A DNA stretch of 64,000 bases from positions 1 to 64,000 of the forward strand of contig PDUK01000023.1 in assembly GCA_006212115.1 (NCBI GenBank). Reading direction: 5' to 3'. Within the stretch, counting starts at the first letter, position 1. Every line of letters begins with the position of its first letter. The position numbers were made by a program, and so were the translations under genes. This stretch comes from Thalassolituus sp. (GTDB lineage: Bacteria; Pseudomonadota; Gammaproteobacteria; Pseudomonadales; Oceanobacteraceae). Of the stretch, positions 10,276-19,038 are shown piece by piece. The notes beneath the pieces are model-generated. The model ran no database searches. It worked only from the letters and a program-made list of their open reading frames with translations, and was not told the DNA's origin.

Positions 10276-11526
10276 ATGCGTTTCGCTACTCCTGACGAAT
10301 GGCTTCGACATCTCGAAGCCATTCATCCTTCCGAAATTGATATGGGTTTAGAGCGAGTCAGCGAAGTGGCTGATTGGCTCAACTGCAAAAAGCCGGCACC
10401 CTTAGTTATTCTGGTGGGGGGCACCAACGGTAAAGGCACAACCTCCGCATTGATAGCAGCATTGTTGCGCGCACAGGGAAAGCGCGTCGGCATGTATAAC
10501 TCTCCTCATATTCACAAATACAATGAACGTGTGTCTGTGGACGGTTCTGATATTTCCGACTCTGACTTGTGCGCGTCATTTGACGCAGTTGAGCAGGGGC
10601 GAGGGGATGTCACTCTGACGTATTTTGAATTCGGCACGTTAGCTGCTCTATGGCATTTCAGTCGTCAGGAGTTGGATGCTGTTGTGTTGGAAATAGGACT
10701 TGGCGGGCGACTGGACGCAGTCAATGTCGCGGAACCAGATGTCTCTGTTGTCACCAGTATCGGGCTCGATCATCAGGATTGGTTGGGTGATACGGTCGAG
10801 CAGATTGCGTATGAGAAATGCAGTATTGCTCGCAAAGATAAATGGTTGGTTTGTGGTCAGGAGAATGCTCCAGAGACGGCGGCCCAAACAGTATCTGAAA
10901 TAGGTGGGCAGTTTGCAGTACGAGGCGATATGTTCTCGGCTGAGATTCACAGCGATGGGCTGACGGTTCAGTACATGGCGGCAGGTCAGTCGCACAGACT
11001 GACGTTTGCAAAGTATGGGATTCCTCATCATAACGTGGCGACTGCTGTGCAGGCGCTGGCTCTGATAGACCAGTTGCCTGATGATGATGTTGTGACGGCT
11101 GTGGTTGCTGACCTAAGAGTGGCGGGGCGTTGGCAATGTTGGCAGCGTGATGGCGCGACTCTGATACTTGATGTCGCCCATAATCCGCAAGCGGCAGGCT
11201 ACCTTCGGTACCACACGAAAGACTTGGATTGTCTTGTGTTGGGGATGCTCAAAGACAAAGATGTGGCGGGTGTGCTGAAGGCGTTACCACCGTTCAAAAC
11301 ACTCTACACGGTGACACTGACTGGCTGGCGTGGACAAACCTCAGACGAGTTGGCTGAAAAATGTGAATCAGCAGGATTTACAGTTAACCAATCCTTTGAA
11401 ACTATGTCTGATGCCCTGGGTCACATACCCGATCAGGGTGTAAGTCTTGCCGCGGGCTCGTTTCATACCGTAGAGGCGGCAGGGGACTGGATTGCAAACA
11501 GAGGACCTGAATGGAACTCCATCTGA
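10276..11526 (+). CDS. folC: bifunctional folylpolyglutamate/dihydrofolate synthase
   Basis: FolC adds glutamate to dihydropteroate and to reduced folates, using ATP. The 416-residue product has the ligase P-loop GTNGKGTT at about residues 49-56, the SPHIHKYNERV motif, the VLEIGLGGRLDAVN strand and the HNPQAA motif in the C-terminal domain. In most gammaproteobacteria accD lies directly upstream; here trpA does. The 3' end overlaps the next gene by 16 bases. Confidence 0.97.
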   Translation: MRFATPDEWLRHLEAIHPSEIDMGLERVSEVADWLNCKKPAPLVILVGGTNGKGTTSALIAALLRAQGKRVGMYNSPHIHKYNERVSVDGSDISDSDLCASFDAVEQGRGDVTLTYFEFGTLAALWHFSRQELDAVVLEIGLGGRLDAVNVAEPDVSVVTSIGLDHQDWLGDTVEQIAYEKCSIARKDKWLVCGQENAPETAAQTVSEIGGQFAVRGDMFSAEIHSDGLTVQYMAAGQSHRLTFAKYGIPHHNVATAVQALALIDQLPDDDVVTAVVADLRVAGRWQCWQRDGATLILDVAHNPQAAGYLRYHTKDLDCLVLGMLKDKDVAGVLKALPPFKTLYTVTLTGWRGQTSDELAEKCESAGFTVNQSFETMSDALGHIPDQGVSLAAGSFHTVEAAGDWIANRGPEWNSI

Positions 11527-12065
11527 AAAAACGTATTGTGGGCGCCTGGCTTACGGTCACTGCCGTTTTGGTGGTTGCGCCTATTGCTCTCGACGGTTCG
11601 CGAACTCAGGTTCTGCTTGAATCTGCCGCGCCGGTAAAGCCAGAGACGGAGGCGTGGGCAACGCAGGAATACGAACGACAGGTCCGTCGCGATGTAGAAG
11701 AGCTCGCCTCTGGCGCAGCGGCAGAAGAAATTGCGATGCCGCCAGTGAAAGTGGTGGATCGGGATGATGCTGCGCCTCAGGGCGTACCTGCAGACCGAAC
11801 CTCATTGGATGCTGATAAGGTTCCATATGCATGGACTCTTCAGGTCGGCGCCTTCAGTAAACGCGACAATGCACATCGATTCCGCGACCTGCTTCGCCAT
11901 GACGGGTTCAAAGCCTACGTACAGGAATTTCCCGATGAGGGGATAACGCGTGTTTATGTGGGTCCGGAATTACGCCGCGCCGATGCCGAAAAAGCCCAGC
12001 AGGCACTGATGCAACGTGACGATATTCAGGCAGCCTATCTTCGCAGGTACCTGGCAGAGAGCTGA
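11511..12065 (+). CDS. SPOR-domain membrane protein, DedD-like
   Basis: The protein has one N-terminal membrane helix (WLTVTAVLVVAPIAL), a charged periplasmic linker, and a C-terminal SPOR domain from about residue 110 (YAWTLQVGAFSKRDNAHRFRDLL). SPOR domains bind denuded glycan strands at the septum, and DedD helps constriction in E. coli. The place between folC and cvpA is the dedD position, and the start codon overlaps folC. The low sequence conservation of the linker is normal for this family, so I leave the symbol blank. Confidence 0.88.
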   Translation: MELHLKKRIVGAWLTVTAVLVVAPIALDGSRTQVLLESAAPVKPETEAWATQEYERQVRRDVEELASGAAAEEIAMPPVKVVDRDDAAPQGVPADRTSLDADKVPYAWTLQVGAFSKRDNAHRFRDLLRHDGFKAYVQEFPDEGITRVYVGPELRRADAEKAQQALMQRDDIQAAYLRRYLAES

Positions 12066-12100
12066 ATGCCTCTGTCAATTCTTTTATAGCGTTCAGGCTC

Positions 12101-12109
12101 TGGTATACT
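12101..12109 (+). promoter_or_regulatory. extended -10 promoter before cvpA-purF
   Basis: TGGTATACT at 12101-12109 is a TGn-extended -10 element. The -35 region 17 bases upstream is poor (CTTTTA), as is common with extended -10 promoters. It lies in the 74-base gap before cvpA. I see no PurR-type palindrome. Confidence 0.5.
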
Positions 12110-12139
12110 GCGCGCTTTCTCACTCTGCCGGGGCAGATC

Positions 12140-12631
12140 ATGACCATCATTGATTGGGTGATTCTTGGAATCATCGGCGTTTCAGGCCTGATCAGTCTGG
12201 TGCGCGGTTTCGTTAAAGAAGCTCTGTCGTTGGTTTCCTGGTTGATTGCTTTTCTTGTTGCCCGTTATTTCAGCGGAAACCTCGCTACTCTGCTACAGGA
12301 CAGTATTGCGACGAACAGCGTTCGTTGGATGGTGGCATTTGCGATACTTTTCGTTGCGACTCTCGTCGTATTGGCTATGGTGAATTTTCTGATCGCACAA
12401 TTGGTCAAGGCAACAGGACTGAGTGGCACAGACCGACTGTTTGGTATGGTGTTCGGTGTGCTCAGAGGGGTGATTGTCGTTGTTGCTCTGGTGTACGGTG
12501 CGCAATTGACGGGCATTCCCCAGCAGGATGCATGGTGGCAGGAATCAACAATAATCCCTTATCTTGAGACCCTGGCAGACTGGGCGCGTAAAACGCTACC
12601 TGCTGCGGTGGGCCAGGTAATGGGTGCTTAG
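12140..12631 (+). CDS. cvpA: CvpA family inner-membrane protein
   Basis: CvpA is a small inner-membrane protein needed for colicin V production in E. coli and linked to envelope stress tolerance. The 163-residue product starts with the typical MTIIDWVILGIIGVSGLISLVRGFVKEAL-type helix and has four predicted membrane helices, with LSGTDRLFGMVFGVLRG before the last. It lies 29 bases before purF, the usual order. Confidence 0.95.
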   Translation: MTIIDWVILGIIGVSGLISLVRGFVKEALSLVSWLIAFLVARYFSGNLATLLQDSIATNSVRWMVAFAILFVATLVVLAMVNFLIAQLVKATGLSGTDRLFGMVFGVLRGVIVVVALVYGAQLTGIPQQDAWWQESTIIPYLETLADWARKTLPAAVGQVMGA

Positions 12632-12660
12632 TAATAATCGTACTTTGAGGTAAAACGCGC

Positions 12661-14178
12661 ATGTGCGGAATAGTGGGTGTAGTTGGTAAATCCCATGTTA
12701 ACCAAGCCATTTATGATGCTTTGACGGTCTTGCAGCACCGCGGTCAGGACGCGGCGGGTATCGTCACCAGCTATGGCAACAAACTTTGCCTGCGCAAAGA
12801 CAATGGTCTGGTACGTGATGTCTTCCGTACCCGACACATGCAGCGTTTGTTGGGTAACATCGGCATCGGTCACGTTCGTTATCCAACCGCAGGCAGCTCA
12901 AGTTCTGCCGAAGCTCAGCCGTTTTATGTGAATTCACCTTACGGTATTACGCTGGCCCACAACGGTAACCTGACGAACACCGAGCAGTTGGCTGAGGATA
13001 TTTACCGCGAGGATTTGCGTCATATCAACACAACCTCAGACTCTGAAGTTCTGTTGAATATTTTCGCTCACGAGCTTCAGGAACAGCGTCAGTTGAAGCC
13101 GTCTCCGGAAGTTATTTTCAAGGCCGTTCGCAAAGTGCATGAGCGTATTCGTGGTGGATACGCTGTTGTTGCCATGATCACTGGCTATGGCATCGTCGCG
13201 TTTCGCGATCCTCACGGTATTCGCCCGGCGGTATTTGGCCACCGTGACACGGAGCATGGTCCAGAATATATGGTCGCGTCCGAGTCTGTTGCGCTGGACG
13301 CACAGGACTTCAAGCTGGACCGCGACATTGCACCCGGTGAATGTGTCATCTTTACCGAAGATGGTCAGCTGTTCACAGAGCAGTGTGCAGAGAATACTCA
13401 GTTGACTCCATGTATCTTCGAACACGTTTACTTTGCTCGTCCTGATTCCATCATTGATGGAATTGCCGTCTACAAAGCGCGTCTGCGCATGGGCGAAAAG
13501 CTGGCCGATAAGATCATGCGTGAGCACCCGGATCATGATATTGATGTAGTGATTCCTATCCCTGATACAAGCCGCTCGTCTGCACTTGAGCTGGCGAACC
13601 ATCTCGGTGTGAAGTATCGGGAAGGCTTCATGAAAAACCGCTATATCGGCCGGACATTTATCATGCCGGGTCAGCAGTTACGCAAGAAGTCTGTGAAGCA
13701 AAAGCTGAATGCACTGGATCTCGAGTTCCGTGGCAAAAACGTTCTACTGGTAGACGACTCGATCGTTCGTGGAACGACCTGTGAGCAGATCATTGAAATG
13801 GCTCGTGAAGCTGGTGCGAAGAACGTTTACTTCGCATCTGCCGCGCCTGCTGTGCGTTACCCGAATGTGTACGGCATCGACATGCCTGCCAAAGAAGAGT
13901 TTATTGCTCATGACCGCTCAACGGATGATATTGCCAAGGCAATCGGTGCGGACTGGCTGGTATATCAGGATATTGAAGATCTGGTTGATGCATGCCTTGA
14001 GGGAGCGACAACGGATGCCAAGTCGTTTGACTGCTCTGTATTCAATGGCGAATATGTTACTCAGGACATCAACGACGAATACTTCCGTCGTTTGTATGAG
14101 TTAAGAAACGACGCAAACAAAACACTGCAAGCAGTTGAATCTGAAGCGATTGATCTGCACAACCCTAAAGAGGCGTAA
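12661..14178 (+). CDS. purF: amidophosphoribosyltransferase
   Basis: PurF makes phosphoribosylamine from PRPP and glutamine, the first step of purine synthesis. Cys2 after the initiator Met (MCGIVGVVG) is the glutaminase nucleophile. The PRPP-binding loop [13 protein letters not shown] lies at about residues 361-373. The 505-residue length matches the gammaproteobacterial form, and no propeptide precedes the cysteine. metZ follows after 5 bases. Confidence 0.98.
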   Translation: MCGIVGVVGKSHVNQAIYDALTVLQHRGQDAAGIVTSYGNKLCLRKDNGLVRDVFRTRHMQRLLGNIGIGHVRYPTAGSSSSAEAQPFYVNSPYGITLAHNGNLTNTEQLAEDIYREDLRHINTTSDSEVLLNIFAHELQEQRQLKPSPEVIFKAVRKVHERIRGGYAVVAMITGYGIVAFRDPHGIRPAVFGHRDTEHGPEYMVASESVALDAQDFKLDRDIAPGECVIFTEDGQLFTEQCAENTQLTPCIFEHVYFARPDSIIDGIAVYKARLRMGEKLADKIMREHPDHDIDVVIPIPDTSRSSALELANHLGVKYREGFMKNRYIGRTFIMPGQQLRKKSVKQKLNALDLEFRGKNVLLVDDSIVRGTTCEQIIEMAREAGAKNVYFASAAPAVRYPNVYGIDMPAKEEFIAHDRSTDDIAKAIGADWLVYQDIEDLVDACLEGATTDAKSFDCSVFNGEYVTQDINDEYFRRLYELRNDANKTLQAVESEAIDLHNPKEA

Positions 14179-14183
14179 CAAGT

Positions 14184-15398
14184 ATGTCTGATCTGCCAGA
14201 GTGGCCAGCGCGATATCAAGCGGATCTGAGCGACGCGGAGTTTGATACTCTGGCAGTGCGTGCGGGCCAGTTGCGTTCTCCTGAGGGGGAGCATAGCGAG
14301 GCAATTTTCCCGACCAGTAGTTACGTGTTCGCTTCGGCTGCGGAAGCGGCGGCAACCTTCGGGGGGGATCGTGATGGAAATGTGTATTCACGGTACACCA
14401 ACCCGACGGTGCGAGCCTTTGAGGAGCGTCTGGCGGCTTTAGAAGGCGGAGAAGCCTGCGCAGCGACCGCATCTGGCATGGCGGCAATATACGCGCTGTG
14501 CATCGCACATCTCGAGGCTGGAGATCATATGATCTGCTCGCGGGCGGTGTTTGGTTCAACCACTGTGTTGCTGGAAAAATTCCTGCGCAAGTTCAACGTT
14601 GATATCACCTACGTTGATCTTCTGGATCTCGACCAGTGGCGAGGCAGTGTTCAAAGTAACACCAAGTTGTTGTTCCTCGAGTCGCCATCAAATCCTCTGA
14701 CTGAAGTGGCTGATCTCACCGCTATCGCGCAAATTTCGCGAGATGCCGGAGCTCTGTTCGTCGTCGACAACTGTTTCTGTACGCCTGCAGCGCAATTGCC
14801 ATTGGCGTTAGGTGCGGATCTGGTTGTCCACTCCGCAACGAAATACATTGATGGTCAAGGCCGTTGCCTTGGTGGTGCAGTGGTTGGCAGTCAGGAACTG
14901 ATCGAGCCTATCATTGGTGTGTTGCGGTCAGCCGGGCCGACAATGAGCCCCTTTAACGCTTGGGTGTTCCTCAAAGGGCTAGAGACGTTGTCTCTGCGTA
15001 TGAAAGCTCACAGCGATAATGCACTCGCTCTGGCTCAGTGGCTTGAACAGCACCCTAATGTCACTAAAGTGAATTATTGCGGGTTGCCTTCCCACCCACA
15101 GCACGAGCTTGCTCGCACGCAGCAGCGTTTATTCGGTGGTGTGTTGTCTTTCGAGGTCGCAGGTGGCCGCGAACAGGCGTGGAAGGTGGTTGATGCCACT
15201 CGGATGATCTCGATTACAGCAAACCTGGGTGACACCAAAACGACCATTACTCATCCGGGAACAACAACCCACGGACGGTTGACCAATGAACAGCGTGATC
15301 AGGCGGGCATCTCGCAAGCGCTGGTGCGGGTGTCGGTCGGTTTGGAGAGCGTGGATGACATCATCAAAGACCTCGCACGAGGGCTTGATTCGCTCTGA
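14184..15398 (+). CDS. metZ: O-succinylhomoserine sulfhydrylase
   Basis: MetZ makes homocysteine directly from O-succinylhomoserine and sulfide. It is a PLP enzyme of the Cys/Met metabolism family; the PLP lysine is Lys220 in HSATKYIDGQGR. GMAAIYAL and SPSNPLTEV are further family motifs. The call as MetZ rather than MetB or MetY rests on length (404 residues), the GQGRC sequence after the lysine and the purF-metZ neighbourhood known from Pseudomonas. Confidence 0.93.
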   Translation: MSDLPEWPARYQADLSDAEFDTLAVRAGQLRSPEGEHSEAIFPTSSYVFASAAEAAATFGGDRDGNVYSRYTNPTVRAFEERLAALEGGEACAATASGMAAIYALCIAHLEAGDHMICSRAVFGSTTVLLEKFLRKFNVDITYVDLLDLDQWRGSVQSNTKLLFLESPSNPLTEVADLTAIAQISRDAGALFVVDNCFCTPAAQLPLALGADLVVHSATKYIDGQGRCLGGAVVGSQELIEPIIGVLRSAGPTMSPFNAWVFLKGLETLSLRMKAHSDNALALAQWLEQHPNVTKVNYCGLPSHPQHELARTQQRLFGGVLSFEVAGGREQAWKVVDATRMISITANLGDTKTTITHPGTTTHGRLTNEQRDQAGISQALVRVSVGLESVDDIIKDLARGLDSL

Positions 15399-15467
15399 GT
15401 AGACTCAGTTTCTACGGGCGTCGCCGGTCTAGCGAAGTCGGTGATGCATAGCCGTGTTTTGATCCTT

Positions 15468-15494
15468 AAAAAGGCCGCAATAGCGGCCTTTTTT
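15468..15494 (+). terminator. intrinsic terminator after metZ
   Basis: The stem AAGGCCGC pairs with GCGGCCTT around an AATA loop, followed by a T-run and preceded by an A-run. It can serve metZ on the plus strand and, from its A-rich left arm, the minus-strand gene ending at 15601. Confidence 0.9.
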
Positions 15495-15535
15495 ATTCCT
15501 GCTTTATATCGTTCCGCCTTGAATCTTCTGACTTA

Positions 15536-15590
15536 TTCCGTCTGCAGCCGGCGGGTCACTCTTGTTCCGTCTGCAACCGGTGGGTCACTC
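15536..15590. repeat. two imperfect 26-base direct repeats
   Basis: Copies at 15536-15561 and 15565-15590 have a 29-base period and differ at two positions (G/A and C/T). A third partial GGGTCATTC follows and contains the stop codon of the minus-strand gene. No open frame or hairpin explains them. Confidence 0.8.
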
Positions 15591-15600
15591 AAACAGAGGG

Positions 15601-16764
15601 TCATTCAACAGGATTGATGCATTCAGACACATCGGGTGAGAAGCGGCAGCGGATTTTGCGCGCCAGCTTGAGCATGTGTCGGTCGTAGTAACCCTCATCT
15701 CTCAGGGCAAGACGGGTCTTCTGACTGAGTTTCTCCAACTGAGCTTCGTCCTGCTCACCGAAAGTGCGCCAGAAGGTGTCTGGAATATTGCTCAGCTCCC
15801 GATCGAGCACACGTGCGTAGCTTGAGAACTTGAACAGGAAGTCCTCTCTCAGAATCTGGGCAAGGCCCGGAGGAAAGCGATCAGTATGACCAATCAGCTG
15901 TAGGGTGGATTGGGAGATAGCTGAAGATGACGCCTGCGCCTCGTCGCTAAGACGACCATTACCCATTGCCAGGTAGGCGATATCGGGCGCAATCATTGCC
16001 TGTGTGAGGTCGTTAGCGAATGCATCAATGGTGGTGGCAAGATCAGCACTACGCACGCGCCCGTTCATGGCTTGTGCCAGTCGATCTGAGCCAGAGTCGT
16101 TGTCAGTTAAGCCAATCGACAGGCCACGCATATCGGTCAGGCTGGAGATCTCCGTCGAGCTAGTGTACAGCCTATTTGTGCCAATGGTGACAAGGCCTAG
16201 TGCCGTGTATTTGGGGTTGGCAAGTCGGCCCGCGATAGCCGGGTTTGCCAATACTTGTGTCAGTAGTTGGAGGTGCTCGCGTTCTGGAAAAGCACCGGGT
16301 GCTTCTGTGGTTGCCATAAAAGCATTAAACGCATGAGCTTTGCTGCCACGAATCAGGATGGCATCACACTTGGGCTCGTTCATAAACTGACTGATGAGCA
16401 CGTCTTCATTCTGGTAGACCTTGATAGTCAACTGCATTCCGTAGTGTAACGAGCGCAGTATCTGATCTCTTGCTGCTGCAGCAATCGGACCTGTTTTACC
16501 CAGTGGGTCCCAGACGCAGAATTGGCGAGGCAGTTTGCCGTCGACCATTTCATCGCCCATAAGCTGCTTGAGAGCCGAGATACGTTTCTCTAAGGGGAGG
16601 TTCTGATTCAGAACTGCCGACTCTAGCGTTTGATGAGAGCGCAAAGGCGCGTTGTCTTCCTGAGCGGCAGTCGGTAGTACCAGTGTCATTAAGCTAAGTA
16701 ATAGCAGGAACAGTGTGAGACTTTCCCTACTCGTACGCGCTTTCAGAATGGCGGCTTTTGACAT
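15601..16764 (-). CDS. AdeT-like putative periplasmic solute-binding protein
   Basis: The product begins with a clear signal peptide (SLTLFLLLLSLMTLVLPTAAQ) and continues as about 360 residues of the AdeT1/AdeT2 putative solute-binding family, with QFCVWDPLGKTGP near the mature start and DMRGLSIGLTDNDSGSDRLAQAM centrally. The fold is thought to resemble TRAP-type binding proteins (inference), but no TRAP permease lies nearby. The start at 16764 follows an AAGGA element; longer in-frame starts at 16776 and 16830 are possible. It is a single-gene unit, divergent from the MoxR gene. Confidence 0.75.
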   Translation of the reverse strand: MSKAAILKARTSRESLTLFLLLLSLMTLVLPTAAQEDNAPLRSHQTLESAVLNQNLPLEKRISALKQLMGDEMVDGKLPRQFCVWDPLGKTGPIAAAARDQILRSLHYGMQLTIKVYQNEDVLISQFMNEPKCDAILIRGSKAHAFNAFMATTEAPGAFPEREHLQLLTQVLANPAIAGRLANPKYTALGLVTIGTNRLYTSSTEISSLTDMRGLSIGLTDNDSGSDRLAQAMNGRVRSADLATTIDAFANDLTQAMIAPDIAYLAMGNGRLSDEAQASSSAISQSTLQLIGHTDRFPPGLAQILREDFLFKFSSYARVLDRELSNIPDTFWRTFGEQDEAQLEKLSQKTRLALRDEGYYDRHMLKLARKIRCRFSPDVSECINPVE

Positions 16765-17141
16765 AATTCTGAACATCCTTATTAAGGTTATATACCGAGC
16801 TGAATCACAGGGGCGAGAGTATATCGACACCTTGCCCGGTCTGTATCAGTCACGGCTTTGGATGGCCTGATATGCACCATGACTGGCTAAGCTCGATTCT
16901 GCTGTGACATGCGTCACGATCACACTGGCGTAACCTGTCTTAACTGACATAATGTAAACCAGTTCGCGTTTTGGCTATCAGGTTTACCTGATGGCGAGCG
17001 CACGTGTTACGTGGCCTTATAAATCGCATGAAGCTCGTATACTCTTTGGTTGTCTAGAAGGTGTCTGGGGCTGTTGACGTGCGCTTTGTCGATGCCGTAA
17101 CAGCATTGCCTGTCAGCCATTATCAAGTCAGAGATTACATT
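16765..17141. other. intergenic region between divergent genes
   Basis: These 377 bases hold the promoters of the AdeT-like gene (minus; a TATACT appears on that strand around 16819-16824) and of the MoxR gene (plus). They include a CRP-like palindrome listed separately. No RNA gene or additional reading frame is recognisable. Confidence 0.6.
16903..16918. promoter_or_regulatory. CRP/Vfr-like binding site
   Basis: TGTGACATGCGTCACG matches the TGTGA-N6-TCACA consensus at nine of ten core positions and is nearly symmetrical. It lies about 140 bases upstream of the AdeT-like start and 225 upstream of the moxR start, so either gene could be the target. Confidence 0.45.
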
Positions 17142-18056
17142 ATGTCGGTAGTGAACAAAGCGCTCGCCACGCTTGGTGAGGTTATCTTGGGAAAAGAGCC
17201 TCAGCTTAAACTGGCCGTTTGTTGCATGCTTGCTGAAGGACACCTGCTGGTTGAAGATCTGCCTGGCATGGGTAAGACGACCTTGTCCCATGCTTTAGCT
17301 AAAGTGTTCGGTCTTGGTTACAGCCGTATTCAGTTCACCAGCGACCTCCTGCCAGCGGATATTCTCGGTGTCAGTGTGTTTGAGAAAATTCCAGAAACCG
17401 CGGCCAAGAACGCGGGCAAGAGTGGCTTTCGTTTTCACCGTGGACCTATTTTTGCGCAGGTTGTACTAGCGGATGAGGTAAACCGAGCGACGGCGAAGTC
17501 ACAGAGTGCGTTGCTTGAGGCTATGGAAGAAAGGCAAGTCACGGTCGAAGGGCGGACGCGTCCATTACCAGAACCATTTTTCGTGATTGCGACGCAGAAC
17601 CCGACCACTCAAGCGGGGACGTTCCCGCTGCCAGAGTCTCAGCTGGATCGTTTTCTGATGCGGATCAGCCTCGGCTATCCTGATCAGCGCGCTGAGCGAG
17701 AGTTGCTGGAAGGGATAAGCAGGCGGGTGATTGTCGATTCGCTCGAGAGTGTGATTCAACCTGACGTCCTTGCGGCTCTACAGCAACAGGTTCGCGATGT
17801 GAAAGCGTCTGCGGCAGTGCTTGATTACGTACAACGTATTCTTGCTTTCAGTCGTAACGAAAGCGCGTTCCATTATGGTATTTCCCCCCGAGGTGGACTC
17901 GCACTATTGAAGGCTGCCAAAGCATGGGCTGTGGTGGAGGGGCGGAATTTCTTGATTCCAGAGGACGTTCAGGCGGTGATGACAGCAGTGATTGATCACC
18001 GAATTCAGCCGGGTGCTTCGCGGAAGATCATGGAGACTGTGGCTGCTCTTGCGTGA
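17142..18056 (+). CDS. MoxR-family AAA+ ATPase
   Basis: A MoxR ATPase of 304 residues: Walker A at PGMGKTT (about 41-47), Walker B at VVLADEVNRA, and the sensor segment FFVIATQNPTTQAGTFPLPESQLDRF. MoxR proteins act as chaperone-like ATPases with VWA or DUF58 partners, here presumably the next gene. The ATG at 17142 gives the usual family start; a GTG at 17061 would add a 27-residue tail unlike the family. It overlaps the DUF58 gene. Confidence 0.92.
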   Translation: MSVVNKALATLGEVILGKEPQLKLAVCCMLAEGHLLVEDLPGMGKTTLSHALAKVFGLGYSRIQFTSDLLPADILGVSVFEKIPETAAKNAGKSGFRFHRGPIFAQVVLADEVNRATAKSQSALLEAMEERQVTVEGRTRPLPEPFFVIATQNPTTQAGTFPLPESQLDRFLMRISLGYPDQRAERELLEGISRRVIVDSLESVIQPDVLAALQQQVRDVKASAAVLDYVQRILAFSRNESAFHYGISPRGGLALLKAAKAWAVVEGRNFLIPEDVQAVMTAVIDHRIQPGASRKIMETVAALA

Positions 18057-19017
18057 CAGTAAGGAGACTCACTCCGATAAGCACTGGCTGCGACGCCGTT
18101 GGGAACGCTGGCTGAGTCGTCGTATACCGCCCGCCGGGGAAATAACCCTGTCGCATCGTAACGTCTTTATCTTTCCTTCCCGAACAGGTTGGGCCTTCGG
18201 CATCTTGCTGATTGCACTGCTACTGACTGCCATCAACTACCAGAATTCACTGATCTATGGCCTGACATTCTGGTTGTTAAGTATTGGCCACGGCACGATC
18301 TGGCTGACCTTTCGCAATTTGTCGGGTAACACCTTGATCGCAGGTCGACCGGATGACTGTTTTGCTGGTGACCGTGTTGAATTGCCGGTGACCATAAAAG
18401 CAAATAAGAACTGGGCGGTTGCTATCGTGCTGGGGTATCCGAATGAGGGAGAGCACTATGTGACGCTTGCTCCGGGGGAGTCGCAGCGGGTGGATCTTGG
18501 TCGCCTCGCTCAACGTCGGGGCAAACTGACTGACGCGCGTTTTAAGGTAGAGACCCAGTATCCGTTTGGACTCCTGCGTGCGTGGAGTTGGGCTGCGTTG
18601 GATTTTGATGTCACGGTATATCCAAAACCTGAATACACGCCATTGCAGTTTTCAGAGGGCACCGACGGAGAGCATTCTGGTGATGCGGTTGTACAGATAC
18701 TGGGGGACGACATTGCCGGAATACGTGAATACGGTTATGGAGACGGCCTCAATCAGATCTCGTGGAAGCATTCGGCACGAACCGGTGCACTGAAAACGCG
18801 TGAACGCGAGCAGGAGCAAGGTGTCATGTGCTGGTTATCATGGGATGCGTTGCCGCCGGAAGATTCAGAACTGCGCTTGTCGCGTCTGACTTCCTGGGTA
18901 TTGCAGGCCGATGAAAAAGGTTGGCGCTACGGTTTGAAACTGCCGGGTGTCGAGATTGCACCGGATCAAGGTCCTTCTCATCGCGCGCGATGCCTCAAGG
19001 CGTTGGCGCTTTGGTAA
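18049..19017 (+). CDS. DUF58 membrane-anchored protein
   Basis: The protein has an Arg-rich cytoplasmic start (RRRWERWLSRRIPPA), two membrane helices (TGWAFGILLIALLLTAIN and the following LTFWLLS segment) and the DUF58 domain with GIREYGYGDGLNQISWKHSARTG. DUF58 proteins travel with MoxR and TgpA-type transglutaminases. There is no ATG: a TTG at 18049, overlapping the moxR stop by eight bases, gives the expected N-terminus. TTG 17992 and GTG 18013 are alternatives further inside moxR. Confidence 0.85.
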   Translation: MRDSKETHSDKHWLRRRWERWLSRRIPPAGEITLSHRNVFIFPSRTGWAFGILLIALLLTAINYQNSLIYGLTFWLLSIGHGTIWLTFRNLSGNTLIAGRPDDCFAGDRVELPVTIKANKNWAVAIVLGYPNEGEHYVTLAPGESQRVDLGRLAQRRGKLTDARFKVETQYPFGLLRAWSWAALDFDVTVYPKPEYTPLQFSEGTDGEHSGDAVVQILGDDIAGIREYGYGDGLNQISWKHSARTGALKTREREQEQGVMCWLSWDALPPEDSELRLSRLTSWVLQADEKGWRYGLKLPGVEIAPDQGPSHRARCLKALALW

Positions 19018-19038
19018 TGGATATGGCACGAGGGAAAT

